A stretch of 39,181 nucleotides of DNA from Chloroflexota bacterium (GTDB lineage Bacteria > Chloroflexota > Anaerolineae > Anaerolineales > Villigracilaceae), in the NCBI GenBank assembly GCA_016235425.1, contig JACRLC010000080.1, positions 1 through 39,181 on the forward strand, given 5' to 3'. The position numbers were made by a program, and so were the translations under genes. Below the pieces are notes generated by a model, which saw nothing but the letters and a program-made list of their open reading frames with translations, did no database searches and was not told the origin of the DNA. Below, in pieces: positions 8,782 through 17,188 of the stretch (positions are counted from its first letter, which is position 1; each line of letters begins with the position of its first letter).

Positions 8782-9080
8782 TCAGGCATTCCTCATTCTC
8801 CTGAGGGTGACTTCGGGCTTTTCATCCCCCTGTTTCCACGGCAAGACACCGCGAGCGTGTTTGTAACTGCCTTGCTCAGGTTTATCTATGATTTCAATGG
8901 ACTTGACTTCACGGATGACGACAGGCCGCCCCGATTCCGCCTGCCGCCCAACTTTTCCCGAAACCACGGCGCGCTTTCCCCACGCTTCGCGCATTAATTC
9001 CTCCTGCCCTTCCTTCAAATAGCAACTGACAGGCTTGTCGAAAAGGGAATCCCAAACCGTAAAACTTAACTTCTTCCCAG
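8782..9080 (-). pseudogene. C-terminal part of a hypothetical gene split by an insertion sequence
   Basis: The reading frame is open from the left end of the insertion sequence and reads KKLSFTVWDSLFDKPVSCYL, then KEGQEELMREAWGKRAVVSG, then on to TLRRMRNA and a stop. A TTG at 9018 would permit an internal restart giving 78 residues. The N-terminal part of the same protein lies beyond the element at 10797-11269. Together they would encode roughly 255 residues. I do not recognise the family. When the element and one TA are removed the two halves are out of frame by one base, so an extra indel, or a different duplication, must be involved. Confidence 0.65.
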
Positions 9081-9112
9081 TAGGTGCAAAACTAACCTAC
9101 AAGCGAACCAAA

Positions 9113-9751
9113 CTACTTGTGTGATGAAGTCGCCTTCTCCCAGCGTTTTTCCAAATCGCGGAAGTATAGATCGGGATGATGGCGAAAGCGATACAACTTT
9201 TTCAGGCGCAATTGAACTTTCTGCAAGGTCTGACGCGCTTGTTTGAAATCTTTAGATTTCACCTGACGCAAACGAGCCAGTAGATCATCAAATGACTCGC
9301 TATAGTCAATGAAAGCGGCAAAGGGGCCATAACGTAAAATGAACTCCTGTACTGCTTTGCGTCCAGTGATCCGCCGTTGATGATGTTTCATATCTTTGAA
9401 AAATATTTCCAGGTCATTGTTCGAGGCAGGCACATTCGCAACTTGATAGCAGGTGAACAAGCCCCACCAGCGATGGCGAACAGCTTTGACGATGCAAGCA
9501 GCCACTTTGGCTTCGTTTGGGCGTTCTGTGGCAAGCTGTTCCAATCTTTTCAGGAACTGATTGACCTCTTGCTTGACTTGACGCGCCGTGCGTACGCGTC
9601 CTTGTTTGTCGCATGGTTCAAATAAGCGAGCCAACTCAATGATCCAGGCGCTTTGCCGTTTCAATTGAGTATAAGGCTCAATGTATTGGTTGCGGATGAG
9701 CGTGATGTCCAACAAGGCAGACAAGAGACGGTGTTCCTTTTTTTCTGACAA
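9113..9751 (-). CDS. Transposase, downstream frame (orfB)
   Basis: This frame supplies the C-terminal 200 or so residues of the transposase. It contains VPASNNDLEIFFKDMKHHQR followed by RITGRKAVQEF, which holds the probable catalytic Glu of a DDE enzyme, then a basic C-terminus. It overlaps orfA by 91 bases and lies in the -1 frame relative to it. The junction sequence CAGAAAAAAAGG fits a programmed -1 frameshift site (A AAA AAG type). Independent translation from the TTG at 9751 seems unlikely. The element may still be active because both frames are otherwise intact. Confidence 0.7.
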   Translation of the reverse strand: MSEKKEHRLLSALLDITLIRNQYIEPYTQLKRQSAWIIELARLFEPCDKQGRVRTARQVKQEVNQFLKRLEQLATERPNEAKVAACIVKAVRHRWWGLFTCYQVANVPASNNDLEIFFKDMKHHQRRITGRKAVQEFILRYGPFAAFIDYSESFDDLLARLRQVKSKDFKQARQTLQKVQLRLKKLYRFRHHPDLYFRDLEKRWEKATSSHK

Positions 9752-10719
9752 CGACGCAACGACATTTCGAGACGGTGCAATTCATCATAAAGTTTGAGTC
9801 CAGCCAGTTTGAACGGCGAAATTCCATCAGCCCGCAAGGCGTCTCGTAGGGCTTCGCAATAATCCATCAGCACCGCAGATTGGGGATCGTCTTGTGGCGC
9901 TTGGCTCAATGCGCGGCTGCTGGGGCGCAATTTTGCCCGTAAATCGCGGCGCAGATCGGTTTTCATTGCCCGATCCGCCTCAAAAATGGGCGCTCCGGCT
10001 TCGCACAGGCAATGCACTTGGCAAGCCTGATGCGGGCAGTCAGGTAAACTGGTCTCTACCGCGCGGCGGATGTTTTTGTCGGCATCACTGATCACAGCGC
10101 GGATGCGAAAGCCTAAGGCCTTGATCGGTTCCAACAAGTGGCGGCTGATCAAATCGGCGCGACTGCTGTACAACGTCTCGGCGACCAGCGTCAAATCCAA
10201 GTTGGCTTCACGCACGACAAAGAGCATTTCATTGCCTTGCTCGGGTTCCATGCCGTCCAAGCTGATGACTACCCCATGCCGTTTGAAATACGCGCGATGC
10301 GCTTCGATCTTGGCCGGTTGGGTCGCCCGCAGCAGAGCGAGAAAATCGCCGATCAGGTTGAGAATGTGTCGTCGCGAAACTGGCAAACATTTAGCATTCA
10401 ATAGGGCTGCGATTTCATCGAGCGTACGATGATCCCAGAAACGCCACCAGCCAATCTGCGCAATCACGTCGAAGCCAAAACTGGAACCTTTGGGACTCAA
10501 GTGCTCCGCTTCATCTGAGCGGTAGATCACTCGTGAACAACGCCGCCGATTACAACTATAACCCAGACTAAAAATGTGAATTCGTCCATCCAGAGTGATT
10601 AGATACTTGTCCCAGAGAGTCCAATGTCGGTGGAGCAGTGTGTTACAACGTGGACAAGTTGTAATCGTTGGACGGTAGTAACGTTTGAGAATATTTTTAT
10701 TGTCTTTAGCTTTTCGCAT
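9661..10719 (-). CDS. Transposase, upstream frame (orfA)
   Basis: This 352-codon frame starts at ATG 10719 with AGGGA six bases upstream. It opens with a zinc-ribbon-like pair (CPRC near residue 22 and CNRRRC near 56). Candidate DDE acidic residues follow in VISLDGMEPE and AVISDADKNIR, the first and second Asp. The last 25 codons after the run of seven A are out of register with the rest and look non-functional. The full transposase probably arises by a -1 shift at the A7 run (9738-9744 on the plus strand as T7) into the frame ending at 9113, giving about 535 residues. Confidence 0.75.
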   Translation of the reverse strand: MRKAKDNKNILKRYYRPTITTCPRCNTLLHRHWTLWDKYLITLDGRIHIFSLGYSCNRRRCSRVIYRSDEAEHLSPKGSSFGFDVIAQIGWWRFWDHRTLDEIAALLNAKCLPVSRRHILNLIGDFLALLRATQPAKIEAHRAYFKRHGVVISLDGMEPEQGNEMLFVVREANLDLTLVAETLYSSRADLISRHLLEPIKALGFRIRAVISDADKNIRRAVETSLPDCPHQACQVHCLCEAGAPIFEADRAMKTDLRRDLRAKLRPSSRALSQAPQDDPQSAVLMDYCEALRDALRADGISPFKLAGLKLYDELHRLEMSLRRCQKKRNTVSCLPCWTSRSSATNTLSLILN

Positions 10720-10796
10720 GGCATTTCCCTGAACGAGGATAAAAGCATTCTACCCCGTCAGGTAGCCGATGCGGGTTTGTAGGTTAGTTTTGCGCC

Positions 10797-11269
10797 TATT
10801 GATTATTCCGCATGGACAGGGTTTGAATCGTGCCCTTGACCGTGCCGAGGCTGTATTTCATCGGTGCGGCTTTTTCGCCAATTTGGGATTTTCCGCTGAT
10901 GATGAAATCCCGTTCGGGCGTCTCGAAACGAATGGCAGTGACTTTGCCGTTCAAAACGCCAGTGATATTTCGGCAGTTTTTGCGGACGGCCTCCGAAAAC
11001 GGGATGTCGCGCCCGCTGGACAATGCCTCGCCCACTTCTTCGTAGGCTTCGACGATCGTTTCCACGATTTTGACGTCATCATAAATGCCGTGGAAAGTGG
11101 CAGTCGCGCTCCCTGCAAATAATTCCTCCACCACCCATTCCACCGGCGAATTATTGCCCACTTCCTTGGACAGGTTGCCCAGGAGCGCGTTGAACTCGCC
11201 CAGCGCGCTTGCAAAACTGGCAAGCGTGATATCGCCTTCGAGTGCAAAGGTAAGCGTTTCTTTCGCCAT
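10797..11269 (-). pseudogene. N-terminal part of the hypothetical gene split by the insertion sequence
   Basis: From ATG 11269 (MAKETLTFALEGDI) the frame runs about 157 codons to the insertion sequence, where a stop (TAG) is created at the junction. The visible sequence (LASFASALGEFNALLGNLSK, then VEWVVEELFAGSATATFHGI) suggests a soluble alpha/beta protein of unknown family. No good Shine-Dalgarno is visible; an upstream ATG at 11287 would add six residues. It is divergent from the type III methyltransferase gene. The missing C-terminal part is at 8782-9080. Confidence 0.65.
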
Positions 11270-11364
11270 GAGATGATTATTAATCAAAACACTTTTGGCC
11301 CACCGGTGGTTTTCAGGCTATCCTGTTTTTTGGCGGAAAATGCCATTTATCCCCCCGTGTCTTG

Positions 11365-11370
11365 TATAAT
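11365..11370 (+). promoter_or_regulatory. Likely -10 element of the restriction-modification operon
   Basis: A perfect TATAAT lies 28 bases upstream of the chosen mod start (ATG 11399). No convincing -35 hexamer is present at the expected distance. A start about seven bases downstream would leave a short leader containing AGGGAG before the ATG. Confidence 0.45.
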
Positions 11371-11398
11371 TGCTGGACACCAGTCCCAGGGAGCCTGT

Positions 11399-13336
11399 AT
11401 GTCTTTCAATGTCAAGCTAATTGACCTGCTCAAAACGGATCACAACCTCGTGGACGACGAGGGCGAATTGCTGCTCGCGGCCGTGCAGGACCGCGCCTGG
11501 AAGATTGACCATGATCTTGTAAAACTTTTGCTCTCCGACGAGGAAATTAAGGCCAAGTTCTTCGATGAGATCGAGAAGCACTGGATTTTCAACGTCAACA
11601 CCTTCCTTGACTACATCTCGCAAAAGAACTTTCTGGATAACTCCTATACCCGCTTCAAAAACCGCATCGGCTTGACCATTGACGGCAAGTATTTGCGCGA
11701 GCGCGGCGACGTGTCTTTGGTGTGGCCCTACAAAGACACCATACTGGAAGGCGGACAAACGAAGGAAGAGGAGAAGCGCAAGGAAATCTTCTTCAATGAA
11801 GTGCTGGCGCAGGACGAGATCAGCCGCCTGCTCGACCCCAAGGTATTGACGAACTTCACGCGCTACACGGCCAGGGGCAAGGAGAAGGTGAAAGACTTCA
11901 AGCGCGATGAAAACGGCGTGATCCGTGAAAACCTGATTCTCAAAGGCAACAACCTGCTCGCCCTGCACACGCTCAAAACCCAGTTTCGCGGACAGGTAAA
12001 GTTGATTTACATTGACCCGCCGTATAACACGGGAGGCGATACCTTTGGATACAATGACAACTTCAATCATTCTTCTTGGTTAACTTTCATGAAGAATCGG
12101 CTTGAAATTGCGAGAGAAATCCTTTCATCAGACGGTTCAATATGGATTAATATTGGAGATGATGAAAGTCACTATCTAAAAGTAGTTTGTGATGATGTGT
12201 TTGGTAGGGAGAGTTATGTTACCAACGTCGTTTGGAGGTCTACCGACAACAGCAACAATGATGTTAAGCAATTTTCTGTTGACCATAATTCAATATTGGT
12301 TTATTCAAAGAATCCAGATTGGACTACTAACAGATTAGTTCCCACAGACGCACAGACTTCTCATTTCAAAAACCCTGATAACGACCCGCGAGGTCCCCAT
12401 TTCGACGGAAATCCTATTTCATCTCCACACTACCGTGCCAATTTAGTCTATGATGTCAAATCCCCCCAAGGGAAAATCATTAAACCCCCTAAAAACGGAT
12501 GGCGGTGGAGCAAAGCCAAAATGAAAGAGAAAATCGAAAGCGGGGAAATACGATTCTCAAAGGATGGTAGCAGGCTCTTTCGAAGAACCTACTTACGAGA
12601 ACTTAAAGGGCTTCCGCCTTCCAGTTTATGGGCTGATTTAGATGTTACAGGTCATAACAGGCAAGCAAAATATGAACAGAAAAATTTATTCCCCGAAGCC
12701 GAGAAAGAAGATTGGTTTCAGACACCCAAGCCAGAAAAATTAATCAAATACATTTTTGATATTGCAACAAAAGAAGGGGATTTAGTGCTTGATTTCTTTA
12801 TGGGATCTGGGACTACCGCCGCTGTTGCTCATAAAATGCAGCGTCAATATATCGCTGTAGAACAAATGGACTATATCGAAGTTATTACAATTCCTCGGCT
12901 CTTAAGGGTGGTTGGGAGTACGGCAACTAAGAAAGGCAAAATGTTTGAGGAGATTGATTTTGATCAAGGCGGTATTTCAGAATCAGTTGGATGGAAGAGT
13001 GGAGGCGATTTCATCTACTGTGAGATGATGAAATACAACGAAGCCTTCATGGAACGTATCCAAGCTGCGGAGAACAGCAAGGTACTGCTGAAAATCTGGC
13101 AGGAGATGGCGGAAGGCTCTTTCCTGAACTGGTACGTCAACCCTGAAGTGCCCGAAGAAGCCGCCAAGGATTTTGAAGCCTTGGGTAAAGAGGACGGCGG
13201 CTTTGAAAAGCAAAAACACCTGCTGGCGAGCCTGCTCGATAAGAACCAGTTGTATGTAAATTACTCGGAGATGGACGACGCGCTGTTCAAGGTCAGCAAG
13301 GAAGATAAGGAATTGAACAGGAAGTTTTATGGCTAA
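11399..13336 (+). CDS. mod: Type III restriction-modification system, DNA adenine methyltransferase (Mod)
   Basis: The 645-residue protein methylates adenine at the recognition site and supplies target specificity for the type III complex. Motif IV (IYIDPPYNTGGD, about residues 203-214) precedes motif I (LDFFMGSGTT, about 464-473), the beta-class order typical of Mod. The variable target-recognition region lies between and after these motifs. ATG 11399 is chosen over the 11273 frame start because AGGGAG lies five bases upstream and the upstream codons look non-coding. The section from about 12040 to 13010 is visibly AT-rich compared with the GC-rich ends, suggesting that the recognition core was acquired by recombination. 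The gene overlaps the DUF3800 gene by eight bases, and res follows. Confidence 0.92.
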   Translation: MSFNVKLIDLLKTDHNLVDDEGELLLAAVQDRAWKIDHDLVKLLLSDEEIKAKFFDEIEKHWIFNVNTFLDYISQKNFLDNSYTRFKNRIGLTIDGKYLRERGDVSLVWPYKDTILEGGQTKEEEKRKEIFFNEVLAQDEISRLLDPKVLTNFTRYTARGKEKVKDFKRDENGVIRENLILKGNNLLALHTLKTQFRGQVKLIYIDPPYNTGGDTFGYNDNFNHSSWLTFMKNRLEIAREILSSDGSIWINIGDDESHYLKVVCDDVFGRESYVTNVVWRSTDNSNNDVKQFSVDHNSILVYSKNPDWTTNRLVPTDAQTSHFKNPDNDPRGPHFDGNPISSPHYRANLVYDVKSPQGKIIKPPKNGWRWSKAKMKEKIESGEIRFSKDGSRLFRRTYLRELKGLPPSSLWADLDVTGHNRQAKYEQKNLFPEAEKEDWFQTPKPEKLIKYIFDIATKEGDLVLDFFMGSGTTAAVAHKMQRQYIAVEQMDYIEVITIPRLLRVVGSTATKKGKMFEEIDFDQGGISESVGWKSGGDFIYCEMMKYNEAFMERIQAAENSKVLLKIWQEMAEGSFLNWYVNPEVPEEAAKDFEALGKEDGGFEKQKHLLASLLDKNQLYVNYSEMDDALFKVSKEDKELNRKFYG

Positions 13337-14180
13337 GAACGCGCGAGCGCAAAGATCCAGCGGCCAAATACGCCATTATTTCGTGGACGAAGCAGGCGAC
13401 GGCAACCTGTTCAACAGGAAAGGACGCCTGCGATTCGGCGAGGAAGGCTGTTCACGTTATTTCATCCTGGGCATCCTGGATGTACCTGAGCCGGAACGAA
13501 TCACCCGGGAACTGGACGCCATTCGAGCGCAGCTTCTCGCCGACCCCTATTTCAAAAAGGTGCCATCCGTGCGGCCCGAAGCACGCAAAACCGCGTTGGT
13601 CTTTCACGCCAAAGACGACGTTCCCGAAGTGCGACGCGAGGTTTTCACGTACCTGGGCAGGCAGAAATTCCGCTTCTTCGCTGCCGTCCGAGACAAAGAG
13701 GCTGTTGCCGATTATGCCATTCAACGGCGTGAACGAGATGGAACGTACCGCTATCAGCCAAACGAACTGTACGACTACATGGTGCGTTCGCTCTTCAAAG
13801 GTCTTCTCCACAAAGACGACGGCTATATTGTCCACTTCTCCAAACGCGGCGCGCAAAATCGAACAGCCGCGTTGCAAACGGCGCTGGAAATCGCCCGCGA
13901 GCGATTTACCCGCCGATGGGGAATTCAAGCCAGTTCCGGTTTAAGCGTCGTTGCGCAAACGCCGCCGGAAAACAGCGGCCTGCAGGCTGTGGATTACTTT
14001 CTCTGGTCGTTGCAGCGGTTTTACGAACGCCGCGAGGATCGTTATCTCGAATTTCTATGGCCGCAATTCAGTCTGGTTCAGGACCTGGATGATAAACGTG
14101 AACACCCCTATGGCTGCTATTACACACAAAAAAGGCCGCTTGCATTAGCGGCCCTCGATAATAACTTGCCAGGGATATAG
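13329..14180 (+). CDS. DUF3800-family protein inside the type III operon
   Basis: The 283-residue protein begins with the DUF3800 signature (HYFVDEAGDGN, with Asp20-Glu21). It continues with RYFILGILDV, a FHAKDDVPEVRREVF segment and a C-terminal AVDYFLWSLQRFYERREDRY. DUF3800 proteins have an RNase H-like fold with conserved acidic residues and are often found near mobile or defence genes. Their biochemical role is not firmly established. Here the gene overlaps mod by eight bases and ends 15 bases before res, so it is translated as part of the operon. A role in restriction, such as an additional nuclease or a control factor, is inference from context. A GGCCGC/GCGGCC hairpin lies in its last codons (about 14137-14156). 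Confidence 0.8.
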   Translation: MAKNARAQRSSGQIRHYFVDEAGDGNLFNRKGRLRFGEEGCSRYFILGILDVPEPERITRELDAIRAQLLADPYFKKVPSVRPEARKTALVFHAKDDVPEVRREVFTYLGRQKFRFFAAVRDKEAVADYAIQRRERDGTYRYQPNELYDYMVRSLFKGLLHKDDGYIVHFSKRGAQNRTAALQTALEIARERFTRRWGIQASSGLSVVAQTPPENSGLQAVDYFLWSLQRFYERREDRYLEFLWPQFSLVQDLDDKREHPYGCYYTQKRPLALAALDNNLPGI

Positions 14181-14195
14181 GGCTACTTCACCGCA

Positions 14196-16985
14196 GTGGA
14201 GTCTCCTCACGGCATGAAGCCGAATTTTGTCCGCTGGCAAACTTATTATAACCCAACGATAGGATTTTTCAAGATGGAGTCTGGCGCGAAATTTCTTTAC
14301 GAAGACCTCGATACCCTCTCAAACTGGGGCAATCTGCCCAAAACCATCCCCGATTCAGTGCGCAAAAACCTGAACCCCAAATATGAACTGCGTCCGTATC
14401 AGGTCGAAGCCTTTGCACGCTTCTTCCATTGCCACAAGAACGGCTTCCCTAACAAATCCCTGCCCTTGCATTTCCTCTTCAACATGGCAACGGGCAGCGG
14501 CAAAACGCTCATCATGGCGGGGGCAATCCTGTATCTTTACGAGCAGGGCTATCGCAACTTCCTGTTCTTCGTCAACTCCACCAACATCATCGAAAAGACC
14601 AAGGATAACTTCCTCAACCCCGCTTCCATCAAGTACCTGTTCAACTCCGAACTCAACATCGGCAATCGCCGCGTGCGCGTGTCCTCAGTGGAGAATTTTG
14701 AAGCGGTCAACGCAAATGACATCAACATCTGCTTCACCACGATCCAAAAGCTCCACTCCGACCTGGCCAGCCAAAAGGAAAACTCCCTCACCTTTGAAGA
14801 TTTCCGCAAGCACAAGGTTGTATTGATTTCTGACGAATCGCATCACATGAACGTAAAAACGAAAAATGTCACACCTGCACTTGCGCCAGGTGCAAGTGTT
14901 GCGAGGAGCCGCGGAGCGGCGGCGAAGCAATCTCCCACTAACCATGAGATTGCTTCGCCTGCGGCTCGCAATGACATTCAATCTGAAATGTTCGATAGTT
15001 GGGAAAACACTGTTGAACGCATCTTTATGCAAAACGAAAATAACCTCCTGCTGGAATTCACTGCCACGCACGATTACGGAACGCCCGCGATGGTCGAAAA
15101 ATACCGCAGTAAAGTCATTTTCCGCTACGACCTGCCCGAATTCCGCAACGACAAATTCTCGAAGGATGTCACGCTGGTCTACTCGGACTTCGACCTGAAC
15201 GAGCGCATCCTGCAAGCCTTGATATTGAGCCAGTACAAGCAGGAAGTCGCGGCGAAACACCGTATCAATCTCAAGCCTGCGATTTTGCTCAAGGCTCAAA
15301 AGACCGTCGCCCAATCACAGGAAAATAAAGCCAACTTCCACAAATTGATTGAGGGCTTGAACGCAAAGGACATCGAAAACATCCGCCTCAAATCGGACAT
15401 TGAGTTGGTTCGCCGCGCCTTCAACTTTTTCCACGCCCAGGGTATTTCCTCAGCGCAACTGGCGGAACGCCTCAAACGCGAGTTCCACGAAGATTTTTGT
15501 CTGTCGGTCAACGACGAAAAGGAAAAAGAGAATTACCAAATCCTTGTCAACACACTGGAGGATAAGACCAACCGCATCCGCGCCATCTTTGCCGTGCAAA
15601 AGCTCAACGAAGGCTGGGACGTGCTGAACCTGTTCGACATTGTCCGCTGTTATGAGCCGCGTGATACAGGGCGGGCCAAGATCGGCGCGACCACCACCTC
15701 CGAAGCGCAATTGATCGGGCGCGGGGCGAGGTATTTTCCGTTCCGTGTTACAGACCTCCGAGGTCTTCAAGACCTCGGAGGTCTCTCAGCCGACCAACGC
15801 AAATTTGACGGCGACCTGGAACACGAACTGCGTGTGATCGAAGAACTCCACTATCACAGCATCAACGACTCGCGCTACATTGCCGAGATCCGCCAGGCGC
15901 TTGTTGCGCAAGGCATCATGGACGAGAACATCGTCGAGCGAAAACTCACCCTGAAAGACAAGTTCAAGAAAACCGATTTTTACAAGTACGGACTGGTCTA
16001 CGTTAACGGCAAGCTGGAGAATGATTACCAGCACGTAAAATCTTTTGCAGATCTGGGCGTAAAACGGAGAAATTACGTTCACACGATTGCCACGGGTCAT
16101 GGCGGTTCAAGTGTGCTTCTGGCAGAAGGACGCCAAAAAACGGTTGTTTCCGAGGAAACACGGCGCGATGTAAAACTGACGAAGATCGAGAAAAATGTGA
16201 TTCAATCCGCACTGGCAAGGAATCCGTTTTACACATTCGAGAACGTCAACCATTACTTCCCGCACGTCAAAACCATGAGTCAGTTCATCGAATCAGATGA
16301 ATATCTCGGCGGCCTGGAGATCACCTTTGAAGGCAATCTCTACCAGCTTGAAGAAAACAGGGCTGAAAAACTCCGCGCGGTCATGGGCCTGCTTGGCGAA
16401 GTGGAAGCCGAAGTCCTCCAGCAGATTACCGATTTTCGCGGTTCAAAGGAATTTACCAGGGAATGGGTACGCGGCATCTTCAAGGACAAAGTCCTGAAAT
16501 TCGACAAGAACAACGAACGCGGCAAAGAGGATGACCAGTTTGAGCATTTCGTATCCGCTAAAGATTGGCTCGCCTTCAACACCATATATGGCACAAGCGA
16601 GGAAAAAGCCTTCGTGCGTATGCTGGACAGACAAATGGAACGATTACAGAAGGATTACGAAGACATTTACCTTGTCCGCAACGAAGGACATTTTGCCATA
16701 TATGATTTTGAAAAAGGCCGCCCCTTCCAACCCGATTTTGTCCTGTTTTTGAAGAAGAAAAACGGCAAAATCCTCACTTATCAATTGTTCGTAGAACCAA
16801 AAGGAAAGTTCCTGAAAGATCAGGATAAATGGAAAGAAACGTTCCTGAAAGAAATCACCGCTGAATTCGGAAACAAAGTTTTGACATTTGAGGGTGAATC
16901 AAAGTATCGTCTGATTGGCGTGCCTTTCTATAACAACGAAGATGAGAATGTATTTAGAGAAAGCCTGGATGCGGTCCTTTCATAA
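14196..16985 (+). CDS. res: Type III restriction enzyme, helicase/nuclease subunit (Res)
   Basis: The 929-codon frame encodes the ATP-dependent translocase and endonuclease of the type III system. Motifs are Walker A (NMATGSGKTLIM, about 97), the DEAD-like box (VLISDESHHMN, about 211), a TAT-like motif (LEFTATHDYG), the helicase domain 2 ending in motif VI (QLIGRGARYFPF, about 504) and a C-terminal PD-(D/E)xK nuclease core (FQPDFVLFL, then LFVEPKGKF, about 844-871). Two segments are not expected in the family and coincide with palindromic DNA repeats: residues encoded at 14867-14976 and 15752-15784. Both keep the frame open. The start is uncertain: GTG 14196, ATG 14214 or ATG 14274 are all possible. 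The enzyme should act with Mod. Confidence 0.9.
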   Translation: MESPHGMKPNFVRWQTYYNPTIGFFKMESGAKFLYEDLDTLSNWGNLPKTIPDSVRKNLNPKYELRPYQVEAFARFFHCHKNGFPNKSLPLHFLFNMATGSGKTLIMAGAILYLYEQGYRNFLFFVNSTNIIEKTKDNFLNPASIKYLFNSELNIGNRRVRVSSVENFEAVNANDINICFTTIQKLHSDLASQKENSLTFEDFRKHKVVLISDESHHMNVKTKNVTPALAPGASVARSRGAAAKQSPTNHEIASPAARNDIQSEMFDSWENTVERIFMQNENNLLLEFTATHDYGTPAMVEKYRSKVIFRYDLPEFRNDKFSKDVTLVYSDFDLNERILQALILSQYKQEVAAKHRINLKPAILLKAQKTVAQSQENKANFHKLIEGLNAKDIENIRLKSDIELVRRAFNFFHAQGISSAQLAERLKREFHEDFCLSVNDEKEKENYQILVNTLEDKTNRIRAIFAVQKLNEGWDVLNLFDIVRCYEPRDTGRAKIGATTTSEAQLIGRGARYFPFRVTDLRGLQDLGGLSADQRKFDGDLEHELRVIEELHYHSINDSRYIAEIRQALVAQGIMDENIVERKLTLKDKFKKTDFYKYGLVYVNGKLENDYQHVKSFADLGVKRRNYVHTIATGHGGSSVLLAEGRQKTVVSEETRRDVKLTKIEKNVIQSALARNPFYTFENVNHYFPHVKTMSQFIESDEYLGGLEITFEGNLYQLEENRAEKLRAVMGLLGEVEAEVLQQITDFRGSKEFTREWVRGIFKDKVLKFDKNNERGKEDDQFEHFVSAKDWLAFNTIYGTSEEKAFVRMLDRQMERLQKDYEDIYLVRNEGHFAIYDFEKGRPFQPDFVLFLKKKNGKILTYQLFVEPKGKFLKDQDKWKETFLKEITAEFGNKVLTFEGESKYRLIGVPFYNNEDENVFRESLDAVLS
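14867..14976. repeat. Palindromic repeat (family A) inserted in frame in res
   Basis: The unit starts TGTCA and ends CAATGACA, with an inner stem GAAGCAATCTC/GAGATTGCTTC and another short palindrome, CACTTGCGCCAGGTGCAAGTG. The same family occurs at 37021-37140 and 38929-39033. Inside res it is translated as an alanine/arginine-rich loop (VARSRGAAAKQSPTNHEIAS and neighbours) directly after the DEAD-like box. Confidence 0.85.
15752..15784. repeat. 16-bp palindromic repeat in frame in res
   Basis: AGACCTCCGAGGTCTT (15752-15767) and its exact complement (15769-15784) are separated by one base. The translation (VTDLRGLQDLGGLS) interrupts the expected join between motif VI and RKFDGDLEHELRVIEEL, which is typical Res sequence. 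Confidence 0.8.
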
Positions 16986-16992
16986 CACAAAA

Positions 16993-17024
16993 GAAACGCT
17001 CACCAGCCCAAAGGCGGGCGTTTC
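16993..17024 (+). terminator. Weak terminator-like hairpin after res
   Basis: GAAACGC (16993-16999) pairs with GCGTTTC (17018-17024), with possible inner pairing of GCCC and GGGC. There is no long T-run. It lies eight bases after the res stop and is the only candidate terminator before secA. Confidence 0.4.
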
Positions 17025-17074
17025 GCCTGAATAAAACCTGTATTCCCTTTTCTTATATTCCTCCAACCCCCTCA

Positions 17075-17083
17075 TGCTATAAT
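17075..17083 (+). promoter_or_regulatory. Extended -10 promoter upstream of secA
   Basis: TGCTATAAT at 17075-17083 is a perfect extended -10 motif. The -35 region is weak, which is normal for extended -10 promoters. It would give a leader of about 100 bases before the secA start at 17189. Confidence 0.5.
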
Positions 17084-17188
17084 TCCCGCCCGAAAGGTAA
17101 GTACCGCAGCCAGGTTTGCCGGACTACCTTGAACAATACCTATAATATTTATGAAGTAATTTCAGAGTAAGGAAGTTGCGGCACTCAA

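Larger units (their letters stand above)
9083..10796 (-). mobile_element. 1.7-kb insertion sequence with 23-bp terminal inverted repeats and TA flanks
   Basis: The left end GGTGCAAAACTAACCTACAA (from 9083) matches the reverse complement of the right end (10774-10796) at 20 of 23 positions. TA flanks both ends (9081-9082 and 10797-10798), consistent with a 2-bp TA target duplication. It carries two overlapping transposase frames read on the minus strand. The family is not assigned: TA targets and a -1 shift recall IS630-like elements, but the protein does not look like a typical IS630 transposase. It interrupts a hypothetical gene. Confidence 0.85.
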
